The notes: a model not told the origin generated them from the sequence alone. DNA of 64,000 nucleotides from Aquimarina megaterium XH134 (GCF_000520975.1 NZ_JACB01000014.1:1-64000), one strand, 5' to 3'. Counted from the first letter of the stretch, positions 43,410 to 53,135 are shown. Translations and numbers: made by a program.

Positions 43410-43799
43410 ATGAATAAACTTTTACGCTATCCTCTTATATTTGTTTTTTTGTTAATTGCTAATCTAGCTAATTCTCAATCTAGTACTACCATCAATCATT
43501 CTAATCACGAACAGGAAAATATATTTTCTTTTCTTACCGATCAGCCTATTTTAATCCAAAATCATGTATTTTCTAAAAAGAAGGTTTTTTCTTACGATTT
43601 TAATGTCGTTGAAACCGAAAATGATCATGCAGATCATGATCATGCTAATGACGTAGTTTTGTTAGATATCATATTCTCTGACGAAGGGTCTGATTTTAAC
43701 TGCTCTGGTGGGTTTTGCATGAATAAATCTCATTTTCATAAAAAGGGATTAAGTATGAAAAAACAACTCTTTGATTATTTTATGAGTATTGCTTGTTAG
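43410..43799 (+). CDS. secreted His/Cys-rich small protein
   Basis: A 129-residue exported protein. I start at ATG 43410 (MNKLLRYPLIFVFLLIANLA) rather than TTG 43365, since this gives a signal peptide. The mature part has a His-rich NDHADHDHAND stretch and a C-terminal block NCSGGFCMNKSHFHKKGLSMKK with two Cys and two His, ending in SIAC. This suggests metal binding, but I do not recognise the family. It is followed by the helicase gene, which has its own promoter. Confidence 0.65.
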   Translation: MNKLLRYPLIFVFLLIANLANSQSSTTINHSNHEQENIFSFLTDQPILIQNHVFSKKKVFSYDFNVVETENDHADHDHANDVVLLDIIFSDEGSDFNCSGGFCMNKSHFHKKGLSMKKQLFDYFMSIAC

Positions 43800-43837
43800 T
43801 AGGATTTAACAATTAAGCTGGTTATTTTTTGATTAAG

Positions 43838-43869
43838 TTGAATTATGAATAGATATTCAATTACTTTTG
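43838..43869 (+). promoter_or_regulatory. promoter of DEAD-box helicase gene
   Basis: TTG at 43838-43840 and TACTTTTG at 43862-43869 with a 21-base spacer match the Bacteroidota promoter. The start codon follows about 20 bases later at 43889. Confidence 0.65.
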
Positions 43870-43888
43870 CAACTTAAATCAGATATGT

Positions 43889-44998
43889 ATGACGTTTTTA
43901 GAGTTAGGAGTACCCAAAGATCTTAATAAAGGTCTTAAGGAGATGGGAATTACAAATCCTACAAAGATTCAAGAACAGGCAATTCCTGTTTTAATGAGTC
44001 AGCAAACCGATTTTATTGGGAAAGCTCAAACCGGAACTGGAAAAACTGCAGCTTTTGGAATTCCATTATTATCCCGGATTGACCCTTCTAAAAAACATGT
44101 TCAGGCTTTAGTTTTGGCACCTACTCGCGAATTGGGTCAACAGATAGCAAAACAACTTTTTAAGTTCACTAAGTATACAGATAAGATTTTTACCGAATCG
44201 GTATATGGTGGCGAAAAAATTGAAAAACAACTTTCGAGATTAAAAAGACCTACACATATTATTGTAGCAACACCAGGCAGACTTATAGATTTGATGAATA
44301 GGAAAGCGGTCGATATTTCTGAAATAAAGACGTTGGTTATGGATGAGGCGGATGAAATGTTAAGTATGGGGTTTAAGAAGGATCTAACTACAATTTTGTC
44401 CAAAACCAAAGGAAATAGAAATGTTTGGCTTTTTTCTGCTACGATGCCGTCTTCTCTAAACGAAATTATAAATTCTTATGTTAGTAAAAGTGCAGTACAA
44501 ATAAGTATTGATAAAGATGATGCAGTTAATAAAGGGATACAACATCAATTTGTTGTAGGTGATGAGGTTAATAAATTAGATACGCTTGCGTATTTTCTGA
44601 AAACGCAAAAAGGAGGTAGGGGAATTATTTTCACAAAAACTAAAGCTGCCGCCCGAGTACTTCATAAACAACTAAAAGCTAAAAATTATGAAGTAGGCCT
44701 TCTCGAAGGAGAAATGACACAAAAAGATAGAGATAAAGTAATGAGAGCGTTTAGGAAAAAAACGTTACAATTACTAGTATCTACAGATGTTGCAGCAAGA
44801 GGTATCGATGTTGCTAATCTAGCTTTTGTTGTTCATTATCAATTGCCGGATCAAATAGAATATTATACACACAGAAGTGGTAGAACAGCCAGAGCAGGAA
44901 AAACAGGTTTATCCTTAGCTCTAATAACCAAATCAGAGGTGCAGGTTATAAGAGAACTAGAAAAACAACTTGGGATACGATTTAACCAGGTTAGATAA
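43889..44998 (+). CDS. DEAD-box RNA helicase, minimal core
   Basis: A 369-residue ATP-dependent RNA helicase. Q motif (GITNPTKIQEQAIP), motif I AQTGTGKTAAF, Ia PTRELGQQI, Ib TPGRLIDLM, II VMDEADEM, III SAT, V STDVAARGIDVAN and VI HRSGRTARAGKTG are all present. It ends right after motif VI with no C-terminal RNA-binding tail, so it is a minimal RhlE-like helicase. Roles in cold growth or ribosome assembly are typical of the family, not shown here. Confidence 0.93.
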   Translation: MTFLELGVPKDLNKGLKEMGITNPTKIQEQAIPVLMSQQTDFIGKAQTGTGKTAAFGIPLLSRIDPSKKHVQALVLAPTRELGQQIAKQLFKFTKYTDKIFTESVYGGEKIEKQLSRLKRPTHIIVATPGRLIDLMNRKAVDISEIKTLVMDEADEMLSMGFKKDLTTILSKTKGNRNVWLFSATMPSSLNEIINSYVSKSAVQISIDKDDAVNKGIQHQFVVGDEVNKLDTLAYFLKTQKGGRGIIFTKTKAAARVLHKQLKAKNYEVGLLEGEMTQKDRDKVMRAFRKKTLQLLVSTDVAARGIDVANLAFVVHYQLPDQIEYYTHRSGRTARAGKTGLSLALITKSEVQVIRELEKQLGIRFNQVR

Positions 44999-45020
44999 TC
45001 AAAAACTATAGTTTTTGATT
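44997..45020. terminator. palindromic terminator between convergent genes
   Basis: AATCAAAAACTATAGTTTTTGATT is a perfect palindrome that begins at the helicase stop codon and precedes the convergent response-regulator gene. The stem is AT-rich and weak. Confidence 0.5.
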
Positions 45021-45039
45021 CTTATAATTCTTTCTACAA

Positions 45040-45423
45040 TTATGTTGTTTGTGATGTACTTATTTTTGATATTACCGATAAAAGTTGGTCAAAATTTACA
45101 GGCTTAGAGAAGTAATCATCAAACCCGATATTAATAAAACGTTGCTCATCGCCAGGCATAGCATAAGCTGTTACTGCAAAAACAGGAATGTTTTTGAGGA
45201 TATCCAGTTTGCGAAATCTTTGAAGTAATTCACAGCCATCCATTTGATTAAGGCCAAGATTAATATCAACCAAAATAAGATCCAGCACTTCTTCCTTCAC
45301 AACTTTAAGGGCTTGTGAACCATTTTCTGCAATAATAACATTAGAATCATTTCTGGATAACATTTTATCCATTACCATTGCGTTTATTTTATTATCTTCT
45401 ACGTAGAGAACATTCATAGGCAT
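45040..45423 (-). CDS. single-domain response regulator (REC)
   Basis: A 127-residue receiver domain. NVLYVEDNKINAMVMDKML gives the acidic pair, LILVDINLG the phosphoacceptor Asp, and FAVTAYAMP plus FSKPVN the Thr and Lys. There is no output domain. Its start overlaps the end of the histidine kinase gene by 10 bases, so the two are translationally coupled and form a split version of a hybrid kinase. Confidence 0.9.
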   Translation of the reverse strand: MPMNVLYVEDNKINAMVMDKMLSRNDSNVIIAENGSQALKVVKEEVLDLILVDINLGLNQMDGCELLQRFRKLDILKNIPVFAVTAYAMPGDEQRFINIGFDDYFSKPVNFDQLLSVISKISTSQTT

Positions 45424-47618
45424 TTTGGAATTATAATATTAAATTCGGTACCCTTACCTATTTTACTTTTAACTTTTATTTTCCCTTCCAGGATTTCAAT
45501 ATATCGCTTAGATAAGCTTAGTCCGATACCGGTTCCTTCATATTTACGACTCATACCAATACTTTCTTGCATAAAAGGATCAAAAATTTTCTTAAGATTC
45601 TCGTTATCTATTCCAATACCAGTATCAGTTATTGAAATATAAACATTATTTTTTGAATTTTGAGAATTAACTTTAATAATTATGCTTCCTTTATTAGTGT
45701 ATTTAATTGCATTATGGATAATATTATTTATCGCAGCTCTAAATAAATCTTTATCAATGTTAACCTGTGGACTGGTTTGATCGAGTTCTAATTGATACGT
45801 TAATTCCTTCGCTTCGGCCATATGCTTATATTCTCTGTACGAAGTTTCTATGGTATAGTTAATGTCTAATTTTTGTACGTTTATATTCTTTTTTATAGCT
45901 TCGATTTCGCTAAAATTAGATAAGTTATTGATAGTGTCGAGCAGTCTGTTTTTACTTTCTTCCAAATACTCCAGAAGTTTTTCTCTTTCATCAGGTTTTT
46001 CCTCGTCTAATAGGAGTTTACTTACTGTCATTATACCATTTAGCGGAGTTCTTATTTCATGGCTAAAATTGGATAATATATTTGATTTAAGACTATTCAA
46101 CTCCTGTTCTTTAATATGTGATTCTTTAATTGCTATTTCTGCCAGTTTTCGTTCTGTAATATCCAGAAAACTAACAAGAACAGAGTTTACTTTCTTTTCA
46201 TGATCAAAAACAGGAGTGTATTTGGCTTCTAGCCATTGCAAATCACCCTTATGAGTAATGCGCTCTATTTCTTTTTTTACAATATTTCCTTTTAGAGCTT
46301 CATTAAATTCATGAGCAAAGGAATTCTTGAAATTAAGGGGCATAACATCTATAAAACGACAAGAAACTTGATTTGGATTTACATTAAAGTCTCTTTTTAT
46401 AATTTTTACCGATTTTTCATCAGTCATTAGGATTATCCCTTTTGTATCTAACAGAATTGTATATGCAAATCCGTTATTAACAATTGCTAGTAATCGGTTT
46501 TTACTTTCTACGATAGTCTTTTCATTAATCTTTTTTTGATGAACATCGATCAAATTACCAATCATTCGGGTTATTTCTCCCTTTGCGTTTTTTCTTTTGA
46601 AACCGTACACCTCATAATGACGATATCCTTCATTAATATGCTTAAGCCGATAATAATTATAATAGTAATTACCTTCTTGATTAAAGTTATCATGTCTCCT
46701 TTTAAGCATTTTTGCTACATCATCTGGATGTATCATTTTTCTAAACTCTTCTTCTGCTACAAAATCCTGATCCAAAGGTAATCCCAACATTTTTTTAAAA
46801 TCCGAACTATAAAAAACTTCATTGTTCTTAACATGATAATCAAACAATCCAGATTGTATTCCTTTTAAAGCTAAATGTTTGGTCTCTTCACTGTATTTCA
46901 GCTTTTCAATGTAATTGTACCGATCTGTAACGTCTGTGATAGTTCCGTTTACGTATACGACTTCATCTTTATAAATAACAGGTTGCCCTACAACTCTAAT
47001 CCATTTCTCATTTCCTTTTTCGGTAATAATTTTTTCTGTATACTCATAAGTTTCCTTGTCTTTGATAAGGTTGTCGAGGAAACTTTTTATTCTCACTCTG
47101 GCATCTTCGGGATAAAAACTAATTTCTTTTTCTCTTGTTATAGGAGTACAGGAACTTAATTCGCTTATTAAGTAACATCCATCTGACCAATACATTTCAT
47201 TATTCTTGGGATTAAAATACCAGGCACCTGTTTTGGCTAATTTTGAAATGGTTAATAATGCCCTATGTTCTTTGTGTTCTTCTGTAGTATCTATTCCTGT
47301 TGCATAAATTAAATCATTATGTAGTTTGAAATCAAATTTTATAGAGACTACTCCTTGATTTTCTGTAGGAAAGCTTAAAGATACATTGATAAGTGGATTA
47401 CTATTAGATAAACCAGATGTCGAATTTAAAAATACAGATACATCTTTATCAATTATAAAATCGGTAATGAATTTTCCTTCAATTTTATTTTTATCAAGAG
47501 GAAATAATAGTTCGCACCTATTATTGAAAGAAATTATTTCTCCATCTTTTTTTAGAATAAAAAGAAATAGTAATGTTTTTTCTGATGAAATCCCAAATTT
47601 TTGTAAAGTTAAAGACAT
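45414..47618 (-). CDS. multi-PAS sensor histidine kinase
   Basis: A 734-residue soluble kinase (no membrane segment seen). The N-terminal 480 residues hold about four PAS/PAC units (for example EGKFITDFIIDKD, WYFNPKNNEMYWSDGCY, GLFDYHVKNNEVFYSSDFKKMLGL and NGFAYTILLDTKGIILMTDEKS). The kinase core has the H-box FSHEIRTPLNG, N-box NNIIHNAIKYTN and G-boxes DTGIGID and GTGIGLSLSKRYIE. It is translationally coupled to the single-domain regulator downstream. Ligands are unknown; heme or flavin binding cannot be judged. Confidence 0.9.
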   Translation of the reverse strand: MSLTLQKFGISSEKTLLFLFILKKDGEIISFNNRCELLFPLDKNKIEGKFITDFIIDKDVSVFLNSTSGLSNSNPLINVSLSFPTENQGVVSIKFDFKLHNDLIYATGIDTTEEHKEHRALLTISKLAKTGAWYFNPKNNEMYWSDGCYLISELSSCTPITREKEISFYPEDARVRIKSFLDNLIKDKETYEYTEKIITEKGNEKWIRVVGQPVIYKDEVVYVNGTITDVTDRYNYIEKLKYSEETKHLALKGIQSGLFDYHVKNNEVFYSSDFKKMLGLPLDQDFVAEEEFRKMIHPDDVAKMLKRRHDNFNQEGNYYYNYYRLKHINEGYRHYEVYGFKRKNAKGEITRMIGNLIDVHQKKINEKTIVESKNRLLAIVNNGFAYTILLDTKGIILMTDEKSVKIIKRDFNVNPNQVSCRFIDVMPLNFKNSFAHEFNEALKGNIVKKEIERITHKGDLQWLEAKYTPVFDHEKKVNSVLVSFLDITERKLAEIAIKESHIKEQELNSLKSNILSNFSHEIRTPLNGIMTVSKLLLDEEKPDEREKLLEYLEESKNRLLDTINNLSNFSEIEAIKKNINVQKLDINYTIETSYREYKHMAEAKELTYQLELDQTSPQVNIDKDLFRAAINNIIHNAIKYTNKGSIIIKVNSQNSKNNVYISITDTGIGIDNENLKKIFDPFMQESIGMSRKYEGTGIGLSLSKRYIEILEGKIKVKSKIGKGTEFNIIIPKCL

Positions 47619-48094
47619 ACGTACTGGTTAATTCTACTTAAAGTTACAAAATGATTTGTAATTCTCTGTTTGGAATTGACTTCAAAAAAATAATTTTCCT
47701 TGTATCATAGTTGAGATACCTTAAACTTTGCTCGTAGTGTTTCTTCATAAAATACAGGAATAATTACAGATATTTCTGATAATGTGAATATTAATGTTTT
47801 TGTAACTCATTGGAACGATAGAGATATTTTGAAGTATATAAAACAAAAATATTGTAACCTTGATCTTGAAAAATAAAGAAAAGCTCTCTAAAATTAGCTT
47901 TAGAGAGCTTACCATAAATAGTAAATACTACCTAACCAAAAAAAAACAACCGACTTATTTTTAGGTGGATTCAGATACTATTACTATACCTCTCCAGATA
48001 TATATGGAGCCTGTATATACTTAAAAAGGGAACATAAAAAAGGGTTTTTAATAAACGCATCAGATGCGCTATACCTACTTATTCTCTGATTCAT
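47619..48094. other. intergenic region with terminator hairpin
   Basis: About 476 bases with no credible gene. It carries a hairpin at 47879-47910 (AAGCTCTCTAAA with TTTAGAGAGCTT around ATTAGC) that looks like a terminator on the minus strand. A weaker inverted repeat CTCCA-GATATATA-TGGAG lies near 47993-48010. The kinase promoter (minus strand) must lie at the left side. Confidence 0.5.
47879..47910 (-). terminator. terminator-like hairpin
   Basis: A 12-bp perfect stem (AAGCTCTCTAAA / TTTAGAGAGCTT) with a 6-base loop, followed on the minus strand by T-rich sequence. It lies 185 bases past the end of the YeiH-like gene. Confidence 0.65.
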
Positions 48095-49042
48095 TTATAA
48101 ATTAAGTATTATGAGTAACGAGATTGTTGATATGATAAACCATGTCGATATTCCCAGAACTGCGGGTTTCCATCCAACCACTTTTATTTTAGAAATAGAT
48201 AAATTCATTCCTACAAGAAAGAGAACTACTACAAATATTGATTTTGAAATCATATATACCGAATTTGTAATTGTACTAGAGATAGATGAATAACTATTTA
48301 TGATAATTGTTAAAACAAAGATTATTATAAACCAGGGTATTTTTTTTGAATGGAATTCACCCTTGAATAGCAGAGAAGAAAAAATAGCTACCGGGACAAT
48401 CCACAACGTCTTAACCAACTTAATGATTGTAGCTATTTTTAAGGCTTCTTCTCCGTAGATTTGCGCAGCACCAACCACAGAACTGGTATCATGAATGGCA
48501 ATAGCGCTCCATAAACCAAATTGATATTCGGATAAATTAAATATGTGCCCTAGAGTTGGAAAAACTAATAGCGCTATTGCATTAAGAATAAAAACTATAC
48601 TTAAAGCAATAGAAATATCTTCTTTTGGGGCATTTATTGTAGATGCTATTGCAGCAATAGCACTCCCACCACAGATAGCAGTTCCAGAAGAAATTAGATG
48701 AGCTGTTTTTTGTTCGACTTTAAAGGTTTTCCCTAATACAATACCAATGCATAAAGCAAAAATCACAAAGAACATGATATACATAAAACCATTTTGGCCA
48801 ATAACGAGGGTTTCTTGAATATTGAGGTTAAAACCAATTCCGATAATAGCAAGTTGTAGTAAAAAGCTAATGGCTTTGTTATTAAATACAAGAAATCGAT
48901 TCCCGAATACATTGGTAAATATAAAACCTAATAATAAGGCTACAGAACTATTTATAACTGAAGATAAACATGCTATTATAATTAGAGAAAATATAATTAT
49001 TCTGATTGGTCGAATCGCCTTTTCTTTCTTTAAAAAATTCAT
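48095..49042 (-). CDS. YeiH/PSE family putative sulfate exporter
   Basis: A 315-residue membrane protein with about ten hydrophobic segments. SSGTAICGGSAIAAIASTINAPKEDISIALSIVFILNAIALLVFP and AIHDTSSVVGAAQIYGEEAL are characteristic of the UPF0324/YeiH family. Substrate is uncertain (sulfur anions or taurine-linked compounds are proposed). It lies 80 bases downstream of a LysR regulator in the same direction; in many genomes these two genes are neighbours, but are divergent. Confidence 0.88.
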   Translation of the reverse strand: MNFLKKEKAIRPIRIIIFSLIIIACLSSVINSSVALLLGFIFTNVFGNRFLVFNNKAISFLLQLAIIGIGFNLNIQETLVIGQNGFMYIMFFVIFALCIGIVLGKTFKVEQKTAHLISSGTAICGGSAIAAIASTINAPKEDISIALSIVFILNAIALLVFPTLGHIFNLSEYQFGLWSAIAIHDTSSVVGAAQIYGEEALKIATIIKLVKTLWIVPVAIFSSLLFKGEFHSKKIPWFIIIFVLTIIINSYSSISSTITNSVYMISKSIFVVVLFLVGMNLSISKIKVVGWKPAVLGISTWFIISTISLLIILNL

Positions 49043-49121
49043 CTACGTCTTGTTAATACTGGATCGTAGATGCAAATTTGAACGTTTTCACAGAATAAAT
49101 TTCATTACAATTTGTAATCCC

Positions 49122-50018
49122 TTATTCCATTAGGTTATAATGGGCAGCAAAGAAGCGCTTTGTTTTTTCTACAGTATTCGAATATTCTCCATGTAAATTC
49201 ACCATATGAAAAACACGCTTGATAGTAAAAGAAGTAATATCAATGATTTTTAATTTATTATTCATTAACTCATCTGTAATACAATGAATAGATAGAAAAG
49301 AGTAGGAGCCTGAGTGCATTAAATATGTTTTGATACTTTCTGTACTTCCTAAGGTCATCTCAATTGTTAATTGGCTAATATCTACATTTACATTTTGCAG
49401 AGCATCTTTTATAATGTTTCTGGTGCCAGAACCTTTTTCTCGCAATATTAATGGTAGTTTTTTTAATTCTCTTAGAGTAATTTCTTGCTTTTTTAATGCG
49501 GTGTTATCTGCACTGGTGACCAAAACAATTTCGTCTAACACAAATGTTTCGTAATGTAGAAGTGGATTAGAAGTATTTCCTTCTGTAAAACCAATATCTA
49601 CCTGTTTATTAATAATTGATGATTCTATGTGTTCAGAATTATTATTGAGAAGAGTGATGTTGGTAGTGCTGTATTTTGCTTTAAATTTTGATAATATTTT
49701 TGGTAATATGTATTGAGAAATTGTGGTACTTGCTCCGATAATGATCTTATCTGGGAATTTACTGTTTAGAGCTAAAAAATCATCTTCTAGTTGATTATAT
49801 AAACTCAATATTTTGTTGGCATATTGTAATAGTAATTTTCCTTCTGGAGTTAAACTTATTTTGTTACCATGTCTGTTAAATAAAGCTTTGCCAAAATGTT
49901 TTTCTAATTCGTTAATATGTTTCGTTATTGCGGGTTGTGTGATAAAAAGCATTTTGGCAGCTTTGGTAAAACTTAGAAAATGTGCAACTTTTTTAAAAAC
50001 TTTTAATCTGTAGATCAT
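49122..50018 (-). CDS. LysR-family transcriptional regulator
   Basis: A 298-residue regulator. The N-terminal winged helix (VFKKVAHFLSFTKAAKMLFITQPAITKHINELEKHFGKALFNR) is followed by the LysR substrate-binding domain (PDKIIIGASTTISQYILPKIL, LPLILREKGSGTRNII). The order resembles the CysB/YeiE-type regulators of sulfur-related genes. It probably controls the YeiH-type exporter gene downstream; the effector is unknown. Confidence 0.9.
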   Translation of the reverse strand: MIYRLKVFKKVAHFLSFTKAAKMLFITQPAITKHINELEKHFGKALFNRHGNKISLTPEGKLLLQYANKILSLYNQLEDDFLALNSKFPDKIIIGASTTISQYILPKILSKFKAKYSTTNITLLNNNSEHIESSIINKQVDIGFTEGNTSNPLLHYETFVLDEIVLVTSADNTALKKQEITLRELKKLPLILREKGSGTRNIIKDALQNVNVDISQLTIEMTLGSTESIKTYLMHSGSYSFLSIHCITDELMNNKLKIIDITSFTIKRVFHMVNLHGEYSNTVEKTKRFFAAHYNLME

Positions 50019-50180
50019 TAGATTATACTTAAGTGATTTGCTTTTCGATAAAAAGACGTATTGAAAAAGTAAATTTCGATACGTTAATCTCTTTCTTAGC
50101 AGTATTAATTATAACGTTTTACTTTGTATATTCCCTACCAGATATGCAATTTGCAATTGAAGTAATGAAAAAAATACACT

Positions 50181-50220
50181 TAAAAAAACCGTAAAATAAA
50201 ATTGTATTTTACGGTTTTTA
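50181..50220. terminator. terminator of the basic lipoprotein gene
   Basis: TAAAAAAACCGTAAAATA and TATTTTACGGTTTTTA pair almost perfectly around AAATTG with A/T tails, 38 bases past the end of the gene that stops at 50258 on the minus strand. Confidence 0.75.
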
Positions 50221-50257
50221 AGATAATTAAACATTTAAGCTGCTAAAAATTTGTATC

Positions 50258-51079
50258 CTAGAATTTGCCAGACCAGAATCTTGATGCAGCATCAGCATCG
50301 TGGGGACCATTACCCTTTGTATTTCTTTGTATTTTATGAGACCTGCGTATATCTCGATATTTTGTTCTTCGTGTCCATCCGCTCTCAATAGTTCTAGTGA
50401 TTTTGGTTTTCCATTTTTTAAAACGTCTTACCTGTAATTTGTGTTCCCATCTACCATCACATGCTTTGGTAAATGCTTCCATATGACGCCTTTTATGGCC
50501 TCCGTCATTTACCCCAAAACTAGAAGTTTTGTTCCAACTACATTTTCTATAGGGGCCACCAGAATTACCTGATAAAGAATAACAGTCTAGAAAACAACTA
50601 CTTTTTGTTTCACCTGTATTTTCTTTAGTTTCTATTTCAAAAGAAACAGATTTCATGTCTACCGATAGTGTTTTACCAATGTTGTTAGTAATTTTTCTTC
50701 CAGAGATTAGTTTTTGAGCGCCTTCACCATAATCTTCAATTAATTTATAAGGAATTTCGGCATTTTTCGGAGCTATTTTTAGATATAACTCCAAAAAGGA
50801 TTCATTATCATCCATTTTAATCAAAGGATTTTCTGAACGGGTATATTCATCAATACCGATGCCTTTTTCTCCTTTAACTGCAAAAAAGTCTACTTCTGTT
50901 CCGTTAGAAATTAAAATCTTAGCCATAGAATATGTAGCGTCCTCTTCTTGGTCGATAGATTCAATTCTTTGTTCATCACCATCTTCATGCTGACAAGCAA
51001 AAAACATAAAAATGGATACAAGAACACATACAGGCACAGCCCATGATTTTGATTTCTTTTTTAAAAATGATCTTTTCAT
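50258..51079 (-). CDS. lipoprotein with strongly basic C-terminus, unknown family
   Basis: A 273-residue predicted lipoprotein: KSWAVPVCVLVSIFMFFAC gives the signal and lipobox, followed by an acidic linker (DGDEQRIESIDQEED). The middle is a beta-rich region of ordinary composition. After about 165 the composition changes: five Cys in CFLDCYSLSG...RKC and KAC, then about 80 residues rich in Arg/Lys/Trp (KLQVRRFKKWKTKITRTI and WTRRTKYRDIRRSHK), ending FWSGKF. I do not recognise the family. The basic end may bind nucleic acid, LPS or a toxin partner; that is only a guess. Confidence 0.65.
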   Translation of the reverse strand: MKRSFLKKKSKSWAVPVCVLVSIFMFFACQHEDGDEQRIESIDQEEDATYSMAKILISNGTEVDFFAVKGEKGIGIDEYTRSENPLIKMDDNESFLELYLKIAPKNAEIPYKLIEDYGEGAQKLISGRKITNNIGKTLSVDMKSVSFEIETKENTGETKSSCFLDCYSLSGNSGGPYRKCSWNKTSSFGVNDGGHKRRHMEAFTKACDGRWEHKLQVRRFKKWKTKITRTIESGWTRRTKYRDIRRSHKIQRNTKGNGPHDADAASRFWSGKF

Positions 51080-51340
51080 ATTGTATTGTGAGTTTAAGTT
51101 TGAAATCCAAATGTATAGATCTTATATGTAAAAAGATTATTGCAATTTGTTATGGGGTATTATGTTATGTTATAACTCATTAGAAATTGGATGAGGTATT
51201 GGGAATTGAGTGATTTTAGAAATAATAGATATCTACTTTTAGTGTATTCTTATCAAAAAATATATTATCAATATCATTCATCTCTAAAACCAGAATATTT
51301 GTATAAACTTATGTACTTATTTGTATCTAAATAAAACACA

Positions 51341-52012
51341 ATGACTAGCAGAACGATTATGATATTTATAGGATTATTTATAGTGTGTATGTCGTGCTCA
51401 TCGAGTCATATTACTCAAGAATCGGGTGTCGAAAATTCTGATCAGCAAGACAATGGCCATTATATACCGGGTAAAGAATATGACCTTTTATTTGTAGGTA
51501 ATAGTTTGACGTATAGTAATAATTTGCCCAGATTAGTAACACAAGAAGCAAAAAGAAAAGGGATTATGATTACGACTACCATGCTAGCTAAGCCTAATTA
51601 TGCTATTGTAGATCATTGGACAGATAAAGAGGTTCAACATCTGATTAAAACAAAGAAATATGATTTTGTGATTGTACAGCAAGGCCCTTCGTCCCAAACC
51701 GATGGGAGAGAGATGCTTCTTAATTCTGGAAAAGAATATAGTAACCTATGTATTGCAAATGGTGCAAAACTGGCTTATTTTATGGTATGGCCATCAAGAA
51801 TATACTACCATACTTTTGATGGTGTTATTAAAAACTATACAGACGCAGCGATCAAAAATAAAGCGATATTATGTCCTGTAGGAAAAGTATGGAAACAACA
51901 TTTTGATAAGACCAACGATTTTTCATATTACAGCCCAGATCAATTTCACCCTTCATTATCTGGTAGTAAAGTGGCAGCCAAAGTAATTGTAGAATCGCTA
52001 TTTTTGAAGTAG
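51341..52012 (+). CDS. SGNH/GDSL-type hydrolase lipoprotein
   Basis: A 223-residue lipoprotein (signal MTSRTIMIFIGLFIVCMSC). The catalytic blocks of SGNH hydrolases are present: FVGNSLTYS with the nucleophile Ser, VIVQQGPSSQ and the C-terminal DQFHPSLSG with Asp-x-x-His. It acts on the periplasmic or surface side, probably as an esterase on carbohydrate acyl groups or lipids; substrate unknown. Confidence 0.85.
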   Translation: MTSRTIMIFIGLFIVCMSCSSSHITQESGVENSDQQDNGHYIPGKEYDLLFVGNSLTYSNNLPRLVTQEAKRKGIMITTTMLAKPNYAIVDHWTDKEVQHLIKTKKYDFVIVQQGPSSQTDGREMLLNSGKEYSNLCIANGAKLAYFMVWPSRIYYHTFDGVIKNYTDAAIKNKAILCPVGKVWKQHFDKTNDFSYYSPDQFHPSLSGSKVAAKVIVESLFLK

Positions 52013-52031
52013 TTATTTGTATTGTAAAGCG

Positions 52032-53135
52032 TTAAGAGTGCTTACCTTGTTCAAAGATTCTCGGTATTTTTATACTATTGATCACTCCAGAATTTTTATT
52101 ATTTCTAATATCAAATGAATAATTACCTTGATATAAGGTGTCTATTCGTTCTAAAACATTACTGATACCATTACCGAAAACAATTTTTTCTTGCTGTAAT
52201 TGTGCTCCATTATTAGTTATTTCAAAAACAATATCATCATAGAGCATGAAAATTTTTATAGCAATTATAATGGTATCATGAGTATACGAAAAACCATGTT
52301 TTATAGAATTTTCTACAATAGGTTGTAAGATAAGTGGTGGTACTTTTTCGAATAGCATAAAATCGGCAATATCAATCTTAAAATTTAATTTTTCTCCAAA
52401 TCGTAGTTTTTCAATACCTAAATATTTGTTTAAAATTGATAACTCTTCTTCTAAAGTAATATATTTTACATCTTTGATACTTAGTGTTTTTCTTAACATT
52501 TCACTTAAATCGGCTAATGCATCTTGCGATTTTTCAATATCAATATCCATTAAGGAAGAGATGTCATTTAATGCGTTAAATAGAAAATGTGGCTGTAGCT
52601 GTGATTGTAAGACTTTAATTTTTGAATCCAGTAATTGTGTTTTTAAATTAGATTCTTTTATTTCCTGATCTTTTTGTTTTTTAAAATAATAATAGGCGTA
52701 TAGAATGGTGATTAGCGTGAAATAGACAAAAAAGTTAAAGTTCGAACTATAAGCTAACCTTAATAAAATTAGTTTAATATCAATAACATCGGTATATCCA
52801 AGAACATATTTCTCATATCCTAGTAGCAAAACAGAGCTATAGAGTGATAATAAAACTGAAATTAAAGTATGAATAATAATACTAATGGGTAGAGAGAATT
52901 TACGCATAATATATACTCTCGTAAATATGATCGATAGTATGATAAATATGAACTTAGTACCATAATTAAATAAATAATTCATGATAAGCCCAATCCAGGT
53001 AAATGATTTAAATGAAACTCCGCTTATTTTTTGAAAAAGAGCATTGACAAGACCAAAAAGACATGCTAAAATATAAAAGAGAACTATAAATCTAAAAAGT
53101 TTTTTATCTAGCATTTTAAGAATTCTTAATGTCAA
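52032..53135 (-). CDS. LytS-type (His_kinase) sensor kinase
   Basis: A 367-residue membrane kinase. Four hydrophobic segments (about 11-31, 44-65, 78-103 and 126-148) precede a coiled stretch and the His_kinase domain with QPHFLFNALNDISS (phospho-His) and the ATP-binding VPPLILQPIVENSIKHGF and NNGAQL. It overlaps the upstream LytTR regulator gene by 20 bases (53116-53135) and forms a two-component pair with it. Confidence 0.9.
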   Translation of the reverse strand: MTLRILKMLDKKLFRFIVLFYILACLFGLVNALFQKISGVSFKSFTWIGLIMNYLFNYGTKFIFIILSIIFTRVYIMRKFSLPISIIIHTLISVLLSLYSSVLLLGYEKYVLGYTDVIDIKLILLRLAYSSNFNFFVYFTLITILYAYYYFKKQKDQEIKESNLKTQLLDSKIKVLQSQLQPHFLFNALNDISSLMDIDIEKSQDALADLSEMLRKTLSIKDVKYITLEEELSILNKYLGIEKLRFGEKLNFKIDIADFMLFEKVPPLILQPIVENSIKHGFSYTHDTIIIAIKIFMLYDDIVFEITNNGAQLQQEKIVFGNGISNVLERIDTLYQGNYSFDIRNNKNSGVINSIKIPRIFEQGKHS

